Positions 1-10,928 are shown, numbered from the stretch's first letter. The stretch is DNA of 64,000 nucleotides from Spiroplasma phoeniceum P40 (GCF_003339775.1 NZ_CP031088.1:682001-746000); one strand, 5' to 3'. Translations and numbers: made by a program. The notes: generated by a model not told the origin, from the sequence alone.

Positions 1-165
1 TGAATCAAGAAAATGTTTAATATAAACCTCGTCTTCATTAATAATTGTAGTTAAATTCATAATTTGGTTTTGTTCAACTAAATATTGATAATATAATTGT
101 AACTGTTTTTCTTGCTCAGGTGTAATTTCTAATTCTGGTAACGCTGTTTTAATTAATTTAATCAT
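1..165 (-). CDS. rsmG: 16S rRNA (guanine-N7) methyltransferase RsmG, N-terminal part, cut by window edge
   Basis: Only the first 55 codons lie in the window. RsmG (GidB) methylates a guanine of 16S rRNA using S-adenosylmethionine. Near the end of the visible part are the family's N-terminal signatures: a helical stretch with paired tyrosines (LYYQYL), then MNLTTI, then HFLDS, as in the conserved 'Y..LL.WN..MNLT...HFLDS' block. The SAM-binding core is outside the window. The start ATG at 165 is preceded by a good ribosome-binding site (TAGGGGGAT). The gene is divergent from pncA across about 95 bp. The identification rests on the N-terminus alone but the match is characteristic. Confidence 0.8.
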   Translation of the reverse strand, partial: MIKLIKTALPELEITPEQEKQLQLYYQYLVEQNQIMNLTTIINEDEVYIKHFLDS

Positions 166-194
166 CAATATCCCCCTAGAATTTTTAATTTCTT

Positions 195-224
195 TTAACA
201 TTATAACAATATATATGGTAATAT
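195..224 (+). promoter_or_regulatory. possible promoter for pncA
   Basis: TTAACA at 195-200 and TAATAT at 219-224 are separated by 18 bp, followed by AGAGGA before the pncA ATG at 260. The whole rsmG-pncA gap is very AT-rich, so chance matches are likely. Confidence 0.3.
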
Positions 225-259
225 ATAAACATTTAAAAAATAATTGAGAGGATTATGAA

Positions 260-763
260 ATGAATAAAAAAGCCTTAATTGTGGTTGATTATCAAAATGA
301 CTTTGTTAATCCTAAAGGAGCGTTATATGTTCCGGGAGCAGAAAAATTATATGAAAAAATTGTTGCTTTAATTGATGAATTTCATCAGAATGGTGATTTA
401 GTTATTGCGACAAAAGATTTTCATCCTAATAATCATTGTTCGTTTGCTAAATGAGGTCCACATTGCATTGCAAATACATTTGGCAGTGAGTTATATAAAT
501 TAACTACATCGCAATTTGACCATATTATTTTAAAAGGAACAAAACAAGATTTTGATAGTTACAGTGGTTTTTTTAGTGATAATCATACTTCAAATGGATT
601 ACATGAATTTCTTCAAGAACACAAGGTTACTAACTTAGTCATTGTTGGTGTTGCTACAGATGTTTGCATATCAGCAACACTTCTTGATGCTATTAAATTA
701 AACTATCATGGTATTATTGACTTAAATGCTAGTGCTGGACTTAAACCACAAATCATTTTTTAA
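260..763 (+). CDS. pncA: nicotinamidase / isochorismatase-family hydrolase
   Basis: Predicted product of 167 residues, a usual length for a small nicotinamidase, the enzyme that converts nicotinamide to nicotinate in NAD salvage. The N-terminus has the family motif ALIVVDYQNDFV with the catalytic Asp. ATKDFHPNNH matches the metal-site region, and VVGVATDVCISAT carries the catalytic Cys and its cis-peptide loop. One in-frame UGA (at about 452) must be Trp for the protein to be whole, which is direct evidence for code 4. The ribosome-binding site GAGAGGA precedes the ATG. It is a single plus-strand gene among minus-strand neighbours and ends at a strong hairpin. Another isochorismatase-fold hydrolase is possible, but the motifs favour PncA. 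Confidence 0.85.
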
Positions 764-800
764 AAAAACTATTATGAATAAACAACATAATAGTTTTTTT
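762..800. terminator. bidirectional rho-independent terminator
   Basis: A 15-bp perfect inverted repeat (762-776 with 786-800, 9-nt loop) has an A-run on one side and a T-run on the other. It ends pncA on the plus strand. The converging HNH gene on the minus strand has its stop codon inside the stem. Confidence 0.85.
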
Positions 801-1377
801 TAAAATCATCATCATCACCATTATTAGAATCAATATTTTTGACACGCATAATTGTTTCACCATTTGGTAATTGACCAATTCGCCCTTTACTACTTCCTTT
901 TCATTTCACTTGATAGTATATAATTCCTTGAGCATGTAATAGCTTTAAGATTTCAATTCAATTATATAGTTCACCACGATACATTCATCGTTTCTCACTA
1001 TGTGCTTCCACTAAATCTCGATTATAAAAACTATGCGGATGTGATCACATCCTAATTTGCCGAATTGTATTTTCTCGTTTTGAAACAATTTCTAAATTTT
1101 CTGCTCGATTATCACGAGGATTACCATTAATATGATCAATTGTCATATTTGGCGGAACTGAACCAATAAATAACTCAACAACCAACTTATGTAATGGCCT
1201 TGTTTTTGTTTTTCCATCTTCACGACGACGAATTAAATAATAATTAGTATTTTTTGGCTTCTTTAATTCCTTAACTTTCTTTGTTACAATATTACGAACA
1301 CGCCCCATATTGCTAATCTCAAGATAAGGAAATTCCCGGTGAACCTTTCAAATTTCTGCTTTTTTTGCTTTATTCAT
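772..1377 (-). CDS. HNH endonuclease with NUMOD4-like N-terminus
   Basis: Predicted 201-residue protein. The N-terminus (EIWKVHREFPYLEISNMGRV) resembles NUMOD4, a DNA-contact motif common in HNH homing and phage-type nucleases. The centre has an HNH-like core, TIDHINGNPRDNR, followed by NLEIVSKREN. Several in-frame UGA codons are read as Trp. The C-terminal part is basic and of unknown function. The start ATG at 1377 is chosen because it keeps the whole NUMOD4-like segment; a later ATG at 1308 would cut it. The gene sits 9 bp after mpg and is co-oriented with it. Such nucleases are usually selfish or phage-derived, so it may be a recent arrival in a housekeeping operon. DNA target unknown. 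Confidence 0.75.
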
Positions 1378-1386
1378 TTTAACCTC

Positions 1387-1980
1387 TTATTTTTTCGAAA
1401 CTGCTTTATGATCTGTAATATAAAATCGATATGGTTTTAATTTAAAATTTGTTGCATACTCAATGTTGACCCGTGGTGTAGTTTTAATTTCAATTGCAGT
1501 TGGTGCTGTATCTTCGGCAAGATATAAAACTGAACTTTCTAGCAGAGAAAGTCCATCATCAGCTTTAGTAATTTTTAAATAGCGTGATAACTTCCCAGGA
1601 CCATTTGCTAACCGTGGTGTTGAAACAAAGTCAGGAACAGTTTCATTAATAATAATTTCACCAGCGCGTAATAAAACTGCACTTGGAAAATCAACTTTGT
1701 CAGTAACAATATTAAAACAATGATACATCCCATAAATGAGAAAAACATGTGCAAAGCCACCTTTTCAAAAAAGTGTTTCATTACGAGAACTACGTTTATT
1801 GTTAAAACCATGATTAGCATCATCTTCGGGTCCATCATAAGCTTCAGTTTCAATAATTTTACAAATAATTTTTTTTCCATCAATAATTCGAACTAAATAT
1901 TTTCCTAATAGTTCGCGTGCAACAACAACAGCATTTCGCATAAAAAAAGTATCCTCAGTTAAACGGTTTACATTTATCAT
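1387..1980 (-). CDS. mpg: DNA-3-methyladenine glycosylase (MPG/AAG family)
   Basis: Predicted 197 residues, the usual size of bacterial MPG proteins, which excise alkylated purines in base-excision repair. Visible signatures are ARELLGKYLVR at the N-terminus, IETEAYDGPEDDANHG (which includes the catalytic Glu), then VFLIYGMYHCFNIV, and RLANGPGKL in the C-terminal half. One internal UGA (about 1765) is Trp. The ATG at 1980 lies 46 bp after the nusG stop, with the nusG terminator hairpin in between, so mpg probably has its own promoter or depends on read-through. Confidence 0.9.
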
Positions 1981-1983
1981 TTT

Positions 1984-2022
1984 AAAAAAAGCATAACAAA
2001 AATTAATATTAATTTGCTATGC
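1984..2022 (-). terminator. rho-independent terminator after nusG
   Basis: Imperfect hairpin on the minus strand: GCATAGCAAAT pairs with ATTTTTGTTATGC around an AT-rich loop, and a run of seven T follows on the RNA strand. It lies directly downstream of the nusG stop. Confidence 0.7.
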
Positions 2023-2026
2023 TAAC

Positions 2027-2680
2027 CTAACCAATTTTTTTACATTGGTCAAATTCAACTTCAGTAGGCGTCAAACGACCAAACATTTCTAAATTTACTA
2101 TCGCAATCCCTTTTGAAGTATCAATTTTTGTTACTTGTCCTTCCATATCAGTAAAAGTTCCTGATAAAATTCGAACATAATCATTCACTTCAAAGTTTGC
2201 CACAAATACTTTTTTAACTTTTTTCCCTTGATGTGTTGCTGTTTTTTTAGCTGCCAATGATTTTGAAAGCATTGTCCTTGCTTCTTGATCTGTTAAAGGA
2301 AAAGGTTTTGTTCCTCGCCCTGATGAGCCAATAAATCCAGTAACCCCTGTTGTGTTCCGAACAATATATCAAGCTTCATCGTTCATAATCATATTAATAA
2401 AAATATAACCTGGATAAACATTTTTTTCTTTTTCTATTAGTTTTCCACCTTTTTTGGCTGAAACTATCTCTTTTACAACTCTAATATCAAAAACAACATC
2501 TTTCATATTTAATGATTCTACCCGTTGAATTAAGTCATCACGAACACGGTCTTCATGTCCAGAATAACAATTAATTACATATCATTTTCCAGGATACTGT
2601 GTAACATCTTCTAAAGTTTCTCTGTCTTCACTTTTATCATTATCAATGATTTCATCTGTTATTTTGTTTTTTCCTAACAT
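2027..2680 (-). CDS. nusG: transcription elongation/antitermination factor NusG
   Basis: Predicted 217 residues. NusG binds RNA polymerase and modulates pausing and termination. The N-terminal NGN domain shows WYVINCYSGHEDRV (residues about 33-46) and NVYPGYIFINM. The C-terminal KOW domain shows VNDYVRILSGTFTDMEGQV. The first 30 residues are an acidic extension ahead of the NGN domain, common in mollicute NusG. UGA is Trp at several sites (for example in GKWYV). The gene ends the rpmG-secE-nusG block, a conserved order that confirms the assignment. Confidence 0.96.
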
Positions 2681-2711
2681 TACCTTACTTTACTCCTTTT
2701 AAACTTATCTA

Positions 2712-3149
2712 TTATATAATGCGAGCAACAGTTAGTAAATGATGTAAAACTAAATCTAATACTAAATAAAACACCACAAAAGCAATAATAAATAAAATTG
2801 TGATTAAAAACTTGCGCCCTAAACTACCCTTACTTGTTCATCGAATTCTTGTGACTTCTTTTGCCATTTTGACAGGAAATTCACGAAAAGATAATTTTCA
2901 ATTTGTTTTTTTACTTTTATTTGAATTTTTATGCTTAAAAAGACCTTTTTTAATTGGTTCACCATTCTCATCAACCTCTGGTGTTGTGCTTACTTTTTTT
3001 GCCCCAACTTGAATTGGTGCTGTTTTACTTGCTTTTTTTTGAAAAATTAGCGCTGCTTTTTCATTTTTCTTTTGAATTTTTAACGCTTTTTTTTCTTCTT
3101 TTGTTAAAACAGTTTTAATATTCTTTTTTGATTTTTCATTTTTTTTCAT
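2712..3149 (-). CDS. secE: preprotein translocase subunit SecE with long basic N-terminal extension
   Basis: Predicted 145 residues, more than twice minimal SecE. The first 85 or so residues are very lysine-rich and low-complexity. The last 60 form the SecE domain: FREFPVKMAKEVTRIRW, then one strong membrane segment (FLITILFIIAFVVFYLVLDL). SecE stabilises SecY in the membrane channel. The ATG at 3149 is preferred over a GTG at 3158 because AGAGGTG sits 6 nt before the ATG and overlaps the GTG. Identity is supported by position between rpmG and nusG. The extended N-terminus probably stays in the cytoplasm; its function is unknown. Confidence 0.9.
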
Positions 3150-3160
3150 TGCAAACACCT

Positions 3161-3310
3161 CTACCTTGTTTCTTTATGTTTAGTATGTTTAGTACATGTT
3201 TTACAAAACTTATTTATTTCTAATCGTTCTTTTTGTGTCATTTTGTTTTTAAATGTTGTATAGTTTCGATTTAAACATTCTGAACATACTAATATAATCT
3301 TTTCGCGCAT
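3161..3310 (-). CDS. rpmG: 50S ribosomal protein L33
   Basis: Predicted 49 residues. Two CxxC pairs ([11 protein letters not shown] and [12 protein letters not shown]) fit the zinc-ribbon type of L33, with the usual K/T-rich ending. The gene stops 11 bp before the secE start, as expected for rpmG-secE-nusG. The start ATG at 3310 gives the typical MREKI opening. Confidence 0.93.
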   Translation of the reverse strand: MREKIILVCSECLNRNYTTFKNKMTQKERLEINKFCKTCTKHTKHKETR

Positions 3311-3363
3311 AATATTCACCATAATTAATTATAGTATATTAATAACAATATTCATATACTTAA

Positions 3364-3912
3364 TTAACTATTTTTGTAAAAATCTCTTGTTTTTTGCATA
3401 ATTCGTTTCATTGCATTATCAACTTGCCGATAATTTAGCCCTAATAAGTGGTGAATATTATAAATATTTTCACCAGCAAATCATAACCGAAATACTTCTT
3501 TTTCTAATGGTGATAATCGTTGATAAAATATTTTAATAATTTGTTTTTGTTCATCAAAACAAGCAATTTTATTTGAAAAATTTTCATCTTGATTAGTAAT
3601 ATTTTTATTAGTTAATTTAATGTAATAATTTAAAACTTTATTTTTTAAATTAAAAAATTGACGAATTTGTTTATGAATATCTCATTTGTAAAGTTGAAAA
3701 ATAAAGTCTTTTAATTTTTTTGACGAATGGGGATTATACATTTTGGCACTTTCTAATACTGAAAAATACTTTAAACTTTCTAAATCAGCTAATTCAATTG
3801 GTAAACCAAAATACTTATAAAAATTTCGGCGCTTAACATCTTCTAGAAAGGGTAATAATGCTGTTTGATTATGACCTTCTTGAAATAAATAAAGTAATTC
3901 ATATTCATTCAT
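3364..3912 (-). CDS. divergent sigma-70 family factor (SigH position)
   Basis: Predicted 182 residues. The C-terminal part has a region-4-like helix-turn-helix (LSPLEKEVFRLWFAGENIYN, then LGLNYRQVDNAMKRI). The N-terminal half (NEYELLYLFQEGHN, then FYKYFGLPIELADLE) resembles region 2 only loosely. In Bacillus the order rlmB-yacP-sigH-rpmG-secE-nusG is conserved, and this gene occupies the sigH slot. It is therefore inferred to be an alternative sigma factor, possibly controlling competence or recombination genes as mollicute SigH-like proteins have been proposed to do. The start is uncertain: AGAAAGGA lies about 15 nt before ATG 3912 and almost abuts an in-frame TTG at 3927. Confidence 0.7.
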
Positions 3913-3946
3913 CGTAACAATAATCAAATCCTTTCTAAATTAAATT

Positions 3947-4681
3947 TTATTGTTGCAACATTTTAATTTGATAAATTAAAATAGCACTAGCAACCGATAC
4001 ATTTAAAGAATCAAGATGACCTGTTGTTGGAATATAAATATTAAAATCAGAATGCTTTAATAATTTTGCGCTAATCCCTGTTCCTTCATTCCCTACGATT
4101 AGACAAATTGGCGTATCATATTTTAATTCACTTACATTGTGGGCTGTTGTAGTTAAACTTGTTGCATAAATTCAAAAACCTTGTTTTTTTAAATATTCAA
4201 TTGCATTAGTTAAATTATTTACTCGACAAACTGGAACATAATTAAAAGCACCTGCAGAAGTTTTGGCAACAGTAGCATTAATATCAACTTGGCGTTTTTC
4301 TAGAATAATAACCCCATCAACATTAAACAAATCACAAGTACGCAAAATTGCCCCAAAATTATGTGGGTCAGAAATTTGATCAAGGACTAATAAAAATGGA
4401 TGCCTATTTTGTAATGCTTTTGTTGTTATTGCAGTTAATGAATAATTTTCTGGCTTACAAATTTCCAATACCAGACTTTGATGCTTACTAGTTTGTACAA
4501 AAGATGTCATTTTATCTGTTGAACAAAAGACAACTTTAATTTGACGACTTTTAGCTAGTTTCAAATAATAATCATTATTTTTCCCCTGTGGTAATAAATA
4601 AAGTTTATTAATTTTCACTGCTGGATTTAGTAATGACTCCAAAACAGTATTAATTCCGTAAATGTATATATATTCTTGCAT
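3947..4681 (-). CDS. rlmB: 23S rRNA 2'-O-methyltransferase RlmB / SpoU-family
   Basis: Predicted 244 residues. SPOUT methyltransferases of this family methylate a guanosine ribose in 23S rRNA. The N-terminal substrate-binding domain starts YIYGINTVLESL. The SpoU motifs follow in order: LVLDQISDPHNFGAILRTCD, then ICLIVGNEGTGISA, then IPTTGHLDSLNVSVASAI, which forms the trefoil-knot SAM site. Length is normal and one UGA (about 4172) is Trp. It lies upstream of the SigH-like gene in the conserved cysS...rlmB...sigH...nusG order. YacP is not seen in this window. Confidence 0.93.
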
Positions 4682-4742
4682 ATTTTCTTCCTTTTCCTGT
4701 TTTATTATTCATAATCTATATTAATAAATTTCTTTATAAGTA

Positions 4743-5916
4743 TTATAATTTAATTTGATATTTTTTAATAGTTTCTTTTATTTTTTTTATTGCCCGAGAA
4801 TAAAGTGCTAAATTTTTCTCTGGTTTATTTTTAAACTTAGTTATTAAAGTTGGCATAATGCCAAGATTTGCTTTCATTGGTTTTAAATCTCGTTGTTTTG
4901 GATTTGTAACATAGTTGACTAATGCTCCTAACACAGTTTCTGAAGGAAATTTAATTAATGGTAAATCCATTACATATTGATAGACATTTAAAGCACATAA
5001 TAAACCTGCTGCCGCTGATTCTAAATAACCTTCTACCCAAATAATTTGAACAGCAAAAAAAATATTATTATTTTGTTTATATTGTAAAAATTGATTTAAA
5101 ACTTTTGGTGAATTAATATAATTATTTTTATGTAAAACTCCATATCGAACAATATCTACTTTTGCTAAACCTGGAATAAATTGTGTAATAATTTGTTTTT
5201 GTTCTGGCCATGTTAAATTCGTCTGTCAACCTACAATATTATATAAACTATCAATTACATTATCTTGCCGTAATTGAACCACTGCAAATGGCTGCTTACC
5301 ATTTTTTGTCTGGTAAATTATTACTACTCATTGGTCCATTCAAAAGAATTTTTCGTAATGTTTGTTCCATAATCTCAATTGGTTGACAACCTCTAAAATA
5401 TTTTTCAAAATCTGCAATAAGAACTCGTTTTGCCTTTACTAATTCTGTAACTAATTGATTAAGCTCATCTTCTGTTAATGGACAAATAATATAATCTTTT
5501 TGTTCTGAATGTCGTGCGCCATAATATGCTTTTGAAAAATCAATTCCAGCTTTTGTTACAATTGGGGCTGAACCATCATAATAATACAATGCTTTCTTAC
5601 CAACTAAGTTTTTAAGTTCAAGAGCAAAATTTGTTGTCACTAATGTCCCAACAGCAATAATAGTAATTTGTTTTGGATCTATTTTAATAAATTAATCATA
5701 AATAATGGTAATATTAGGATGTTTTATTAAAGTTGCTGTAACTTTTTGTGAAAATAACTCCCGGTCAACACTAAGTGAATCATCAGCAGGAACTTGAACA
5801 TCATAAGCTGTTTTTAAAATGAAAGAATTTAATAACTTTAATTCTTCTTTTAAAATTCTAATTGCATTTTCTCTTGTATAGCGGTTCAAGCGTTCTTGAT
5901 AACTTAATAATCGCAT
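4743..5916 (-). pseudogene. trmFO: trmFO remnant (methylenetetrahydrofolate-tRNA uracil-5-methyltransferase)
   Basis: TrmFO makes m5U54 in the tRNA T-loop using FAD and methylene-THF. Three pieces align in order with the family. The first (5692-5916) has ILKEELKLLNSFI and VPADDSLSVDRE. The second (5296-5691) has LYYYDGSAPIV and GCQPIEIM. The third (4743-5310) has [36 protein letters not shown] and LKPMKANLGIMP. An in-frame TAA at 5692-5694 and a one-base gain in an A-run near 5305-5310 break the frame. The N-terminal FAD-binding segment (GAGLAG, about 60 residues) is absent, because the reading frame runs straight into the cysS end. It is therefore a non-functional remnant. Confidence 0.85.
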
Positions 5917-5935
5917 TGCTTTTTGTTTAATTCCG

Positions 5936-7273
5936 TTACAAAATATCTTTTTCTAATAAAACCTTACGAAACTCATCTGCTTTGACAAAATCTTTATTAT
6001 TTTTTGACTTAATTCATTCTAATAAATATTTACGAATTTCACCACTAATCACTGGTAACTTAAAATTAAAATTCATAATATTAAAAATAATATTATAAAA
6101 ATCACTAGCAAGTTGCAAATTAAGTTTTTTATCACGTAATTGAGTATTAATAATTTTAATCATTTTACTAATAATAGTTAAAACATTTGGACTATTTAAA
6201 TTATTTGCTAACTCAGCAAGAACTTTCTTAACATTGTCACCATGTTGTGCTAAATTATAATTTAAGTTATATTCAGCTAAATATAAATTTACTGCTTTTA
6301 AGACTTTAAAAATCTTTTCGGTTTCACCTTGTGCACTAATAATTAAAGTTTCTGTTACATTTAATGGTTGTGTATAATTAGTCGCATATAACAAATAACG
6401 TAATGTATTTGTTCCGTATAATTTAATAAAATCACGAACTAAAATAGTATTATTTAATGATTTACTCATTTTTTTATCAGCAACATTTAAATGCCCATTA
6501 TGCATTCAAATGTTTGCAATTTCCTTATTATTTTTTGCTAAAAATTGAATTCGTTCATTTTCATGATGAGGAAAAACTAAATCAATTCCACCGGCATGAA
6601 TATCAATTGTTTCTTTATGAAAAAATTTATCAATTAAGACAGCACATTCTGTATGTCAACCTGGGCGACCTTGATATAATTTACCCGTTTGATCATAAAA
6701 GGGAAAAGAAACTCCTTCGGTTGTTTGCTTTCATAAAACAAAATCATATTGACTATGCTTATTAGCATCATGTTCAATTCGAATATTAGTTTCTAATTCT
6801 GAAATTTTTTTATTAGCTAATTGCCCATATTGTGCTTGATATTTTGCAATATCAAAATATACACTACCATTAACTTCATATGCAGCATTAAGTTTAACTA
6901 ATTTTTGAATAAAAGTAATAATATCTTTAACATGGTCTGTTACTCGTACTCGCTTTGCTGGTGTTCTAACATTTAAATTAAAAACATCTTCTTCAAAAGC
7001 TTTAATATAAAATTCTGCAATTTCTTGTTCAGTTTTATGTTCTATTGCTGCTTTAGCAATAATCTTATCATCAATATCCGTGTAATTTTGAATATAATTA
7101 ACCTCAATATGTTGAAATTGTAAAAAACTAACTAATAAATCAACAGTAATAATTGCACGGGCATTACCGATATGAATGTAATTATATACAGTTGGTCCAC
7201 AACCATAAATATTAATTTTTTTTGCTTGACTATAATATGTAAAATTACGAGTCAAAGTATTATATAATTTCAT
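5936..7273 (-). CDS. cysS: cysteinyl-tRNA synthetase
   Basis: Predicted 445 residues, normal for CysRS. The enzyme charges tRNA-Cys. Signatures: [20 protein letters not shown] (zinc-binding Cys and HIGH-type motif), [19 protein letters not shown] (second zinc ligand region), HHENERIQ, and the KMSKS loop as [10 protein letters not shown]. Several UGA codons read as Trp, including GRPGWHTE and IANIWMHNG. The stop TAA is at 5936. The broken trmFO follows at once, so both were probably one transcript. The ATG at 7273 lies 11 bp past the mnmG stop. Confidence 0.96.
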
Positions 7274-7284
7274 ACTTCACCCTC

Positions 7285-9165
7285 TTATCTATTTGCATCC
7301 AATTCCATTTTTTTTAAATAAAATAACAGCATTTGAATATCAGCTGGATTAATTCCTGAAATTCGATTCGCTTGACCAATTGAAATTGGTCTAATCTTTT
7401 TAAATTTTTCTCGTGCTTCAAGTGCCAAGTTATCTACCAAATCATAATTCAAATTAACTGGAATTAATTTATTTTCCAACTTAATTGTTTTTAAAGCAAT
7501 TTCTTGTTCTTTTTTAATATATCCTTCAAAACGAATATTAATTAATAAATTTTGTTTTAAAAATGATTTTAAATTATTTAACGGTGGTAACTCCTCCTCT
7601 AAATATTTTAACTCAATATTTTGTCGTTTTAATAAATTATAACCAGAAATGCGTTCTGTAATGTTGGCAACACCTAATTTAGTTATTTTTTGAATTAATG
7701 GTGATTTTGCCGTAAAATAAGTTTCTTTTAACAATTGCATTATTTCATTATAACTTTGCACATTATTTTGATATTCAATTCAACTTTTTTGATCAATTAA
7801 ACCAAATTGATAAGCATAATTTTTTAATCGTTCTTCAGCATTATCATTGCGCAATAATAAACGATATTCAGCACGAGAAGTTAATAAACGGTAAGGCTCT
7901 TCTGTCCCTTTTGTAATTAGATCATCAATTAGCACTCCAATATAAGCTTGGTCACGACGTAAAATGAAAGGTTCTTTTTGGTCAATACTTAAAACAGCAT
8001 TAATTCCAGCCATTAAACCTTGGCAAGCAGCTTCTTCATAACCACTTGTTCCATTAATTTGACCCGCCGTATATAAATTTTTAATTTTTTTTGTTTCTAA
8101 CGTATGTTTTAATTGTGTTGGTACAATTGCATCATATTCAATTGCATAAGCTCATTTTAAAACTTCAACATTTTCAAATCCTGGCAAGGAACGTAGCATC
8201 TTTTCTTGTACATCAATTGGCATTGAAGTTGAAAATCCTTGCACATAAATTGTATTTAAACTCTTTGATTCTGGCTCTAAGAAAATTTGATGACGTGGTT
8301 TATCAGCAAACCGCACAATTTTATCTTCAAAACTTGGGCAATAACGTGGCCCTGTTCCTTTTACATTTCCAGAATACATTGCTGATGCTGTTAAATTTTT
8401 TTGCACAATATTATGTGTTTTTGGTGTTGAATGAATTAATCAACATAATTCTTGCTCTTGTAATGGTGTAAAGGTTTTTGTTGAATAAGAAAAAGCTAGT
8501 TGCAAATCACTACCTGGTTCTGGTTGTGCTTTACTATAATCAATTGAAGTATTAAGAACACGTGCTGGTGTACCAGTTTTTAAACGAAATAACTCAAACC
8601 CTAAATGTTTTAACTGGGTTGATAATCCTGCTGTTGTAATGTCGCCATCAGGTCCTTCTGCTTTTTTTGTCATTCCTTGTAACACTAAAGATTGCATATA
8701 TGTTCCTGTTGTTAAAATAACTTTTTTTGCAAAAAATTGTGTTTGATCTTTTAACATTACTCCATAGCAATTATTGTTATCATCAACCATTAAAGATTGA
8801 ACTGCTCCTTCATATAAATCTAAATTATCTTGCTTTTCAATTACTTTTTGCATATATTTTGCATATTCATTCTTATCTGATTGAGCGCGTAATGCTCATA
8901 CAGCAGGACCACGTGAAGAATTTAATAATTTCATTTGTAAAGCTGTTGCATCAGCTGCTTTTGCCATTTCACCACCAATGGCATCAATTTCACGAACAAC
9001 AATCCCTTTAGCTGGACCACCAATTGAGGGATTACATGGCATTAATGCAATTTTATCTTTATGCAAAGTAACTAATAATGTCTTTTTTTTCATTCTTGCT
9101 GCAGCTAAACTTGCTTCGACGCCAGCATGACCAGCACCAATTACAATTACATCATATTTTTTCAT
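7285..9165 (-). CDS. mnmG: tRNA U34 carboxymethylaminomethyl-modifying enzyme MnmG (GidA)
   Basis: Predicted 626 residues, full length. MnmG works with MnmE to modify wobble uridine 34 of several tRNAs using FAD, NADH and methylene-THF. The N-terminal dinucleotide-binding motif is [19 protein letters not shown]. The family signature [12 protein letters not shown] follows, and later [10 protein letters not shown] and [20 protein letters not shown]. The C-terminal helical domain ends with [19 protein letters not shown], which contacts MnmE and tRNA. UGA codons occur in frame as Trp. Ribosome-binding site AGGGAG precedes the ATG. It is a paralogue of TrmFO, whose gene is broken nearby. Confidence 0.97.
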
Positions 9166-9190
9166 TAAACTCCCTCCTTTACTAGTTTTA

Positions 9191-10771
9191 TTAATTTAAT
9201 TCTGCTTCAATTTGTTTTAATTCTTGTTCTACATTAACACGATTAAATAAGTTTTCTTTTTTCTCTATTGTTTTATTATAAATGATTTCTTGCGTTAAAA
9301 TTGTTTCAAATGTTAAATCAGTTAAATTAACATTAAAATAATCGGCAATTTTTTGCGCATTATCAACTAAAACTGGTTGCAATAAAAAAGCACTAACAAT
9401 AATAGTATAAGCTAAACTTGCTAAATTTTCATATAATTGCTCAATTTTTTCGTTTTTTTCTAACTCTCAAGGTTTATTTTCTTCAATATATTTATTCGCC
9501 TTATTACATAATTCCAAAATAATGTTTAGTCCTGATGAAATTTGATAAGCATCCATTGCCTGCTGATAATTCTGCACCGCTTGGATACAACTTTCAATTA
9601 GCACATTATCCAATTGTTGTTGTTTTACTAACTGACCATTAAAATATTTACTAATCATATTACTTACTCGTGATACCAAGTTCCCTATATTATTAACTAA
9701 ATGAGCATTATATGATTCTAAAAACATTTCATAAGAAAATTTACCATCATTTTCAGTTGGAATTTCATATCCTAAATAAAACCGTAATGTATCTCGACCA
9801 TATTTATTAATTAAATATAATGGATCAACAACATTTCCAATTGATTTACTCATTTTAGTATCTTTAAATAAAATTCAACCATGCGATAAAAGTTTGTTAG
9901 GCTGACGTAACCCTAAACTTTCTAGCATACTTGGCCAATAAATCGTGTGAAAACGAGCAATTTCTTTTCCTAATAGTTGCAAAATCTCAACATCCTCATT
10001 ATTTCAAAATTTATTAAATAATGTTTCATCATTTGATAAATAACCTAATGCTGTTAAATAATTTGATAATGCATCAATTCAAACATAAATAATGTGTTTA
10101 TCATTTTCTAAGGTTTTAATTCCTCAGGAAAAAGTTGTTCTAGTAACAGATAAATCAGTTAAACCTGGTAAAATAAAATTATTTAACATTTCATTTTTTC
10201 TTGGTTCTGGTTTAATAAAACCAGGATGATTATTATAATAATTAATTAAAAATTGACTATATTTTGAGACTTTAAAGAAATATGTTTCTTCCTTTACTTT
10301 TTGTGGTTTATTACCACAAACTAAGCACTGGTTTGTTACTTTATCAATTTGTACTTCAGTTAAAAATTCTTCACAACTAACACAATATAAACCTTCATAT
10401 TCTCCTAAGTAAATATCTCCATTATTATATAATTTACTAAAAATTTTTTGGACTCCAACTTCATGCTCTTTATCAGTAGTACGAATAAACTTTGAATATT
10501 CAATTCCTAATTTATTTCATAATAATTTAAAATTATCAACAATCATTGTTGTAAATTGATATGGTGTTACCCCTGCTGCTTTTGCTTTCTTTTCAATTTT
10601 TTCACCATGTTCATCGCTGCCTGTTAAAAAGAAAGTTTCATAACCAGCCATTTTTTTATAACGATTAATAATATCAGCTAGTGTAGTAGTATATGCATGT
10701 CCAATATGTAATTGCGCACTTGGATAATAAATTGGGGTTGTAACATAAAATAATTTCTTGTTTTGACTCAT
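9191..10771 (-). CDS. metG: methionyl-tRNA synthetase
   Basis: Predicted 526 residues, a MetRS without the C-terminal EMAP-type dimerisation domain. Signatures: [20 protein letters not shown] (HIGH), [10 protein letters not shown], a zinc knuckle CVSCEEF...CLVCGNK, and [14 protein letters not shown] (KMSKS). The C-terminal anticodon-binding helical region is present to the stop at 9191. UGA is Trp in many places. The ATG at 10771 follows AGAGGGATAT. It is placed 26 bp ahead of mnmG on the same strand. Confidence 0.96.
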
Positions 10772-10928
10772 AATATATCCCTCTCATTGTTATACATTTT
10801 AACAATATAAATTATATCGCATTTTTGCCAATAAAATAAGGGTTTTTTAAAGACAATTAAGGTCTTTGAAAATTACTAAAATAAAATAGTTATTTCCATA
10901 ACTATTTATTTATAAATAAAACTTATTT

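Noticed and set aside
2800-3012. Plus-strand hydrophobic ORF opposite secE
   Set aside because: Antisense of the lysine-rich SecE extension; no ribosome-binding site.
3150-3158. GTG start three codons upstream for secE
   Set aside because: The ribosome-binding site overlaps that GTG; the ATG at 3149 has correct spacing.
5296-5310. Programmed frameshift in trmFO at the A-run
   Set aside because: The same gene also has a nonsense codon and lacks its FAD segment, so loss of function is the simpler reading.
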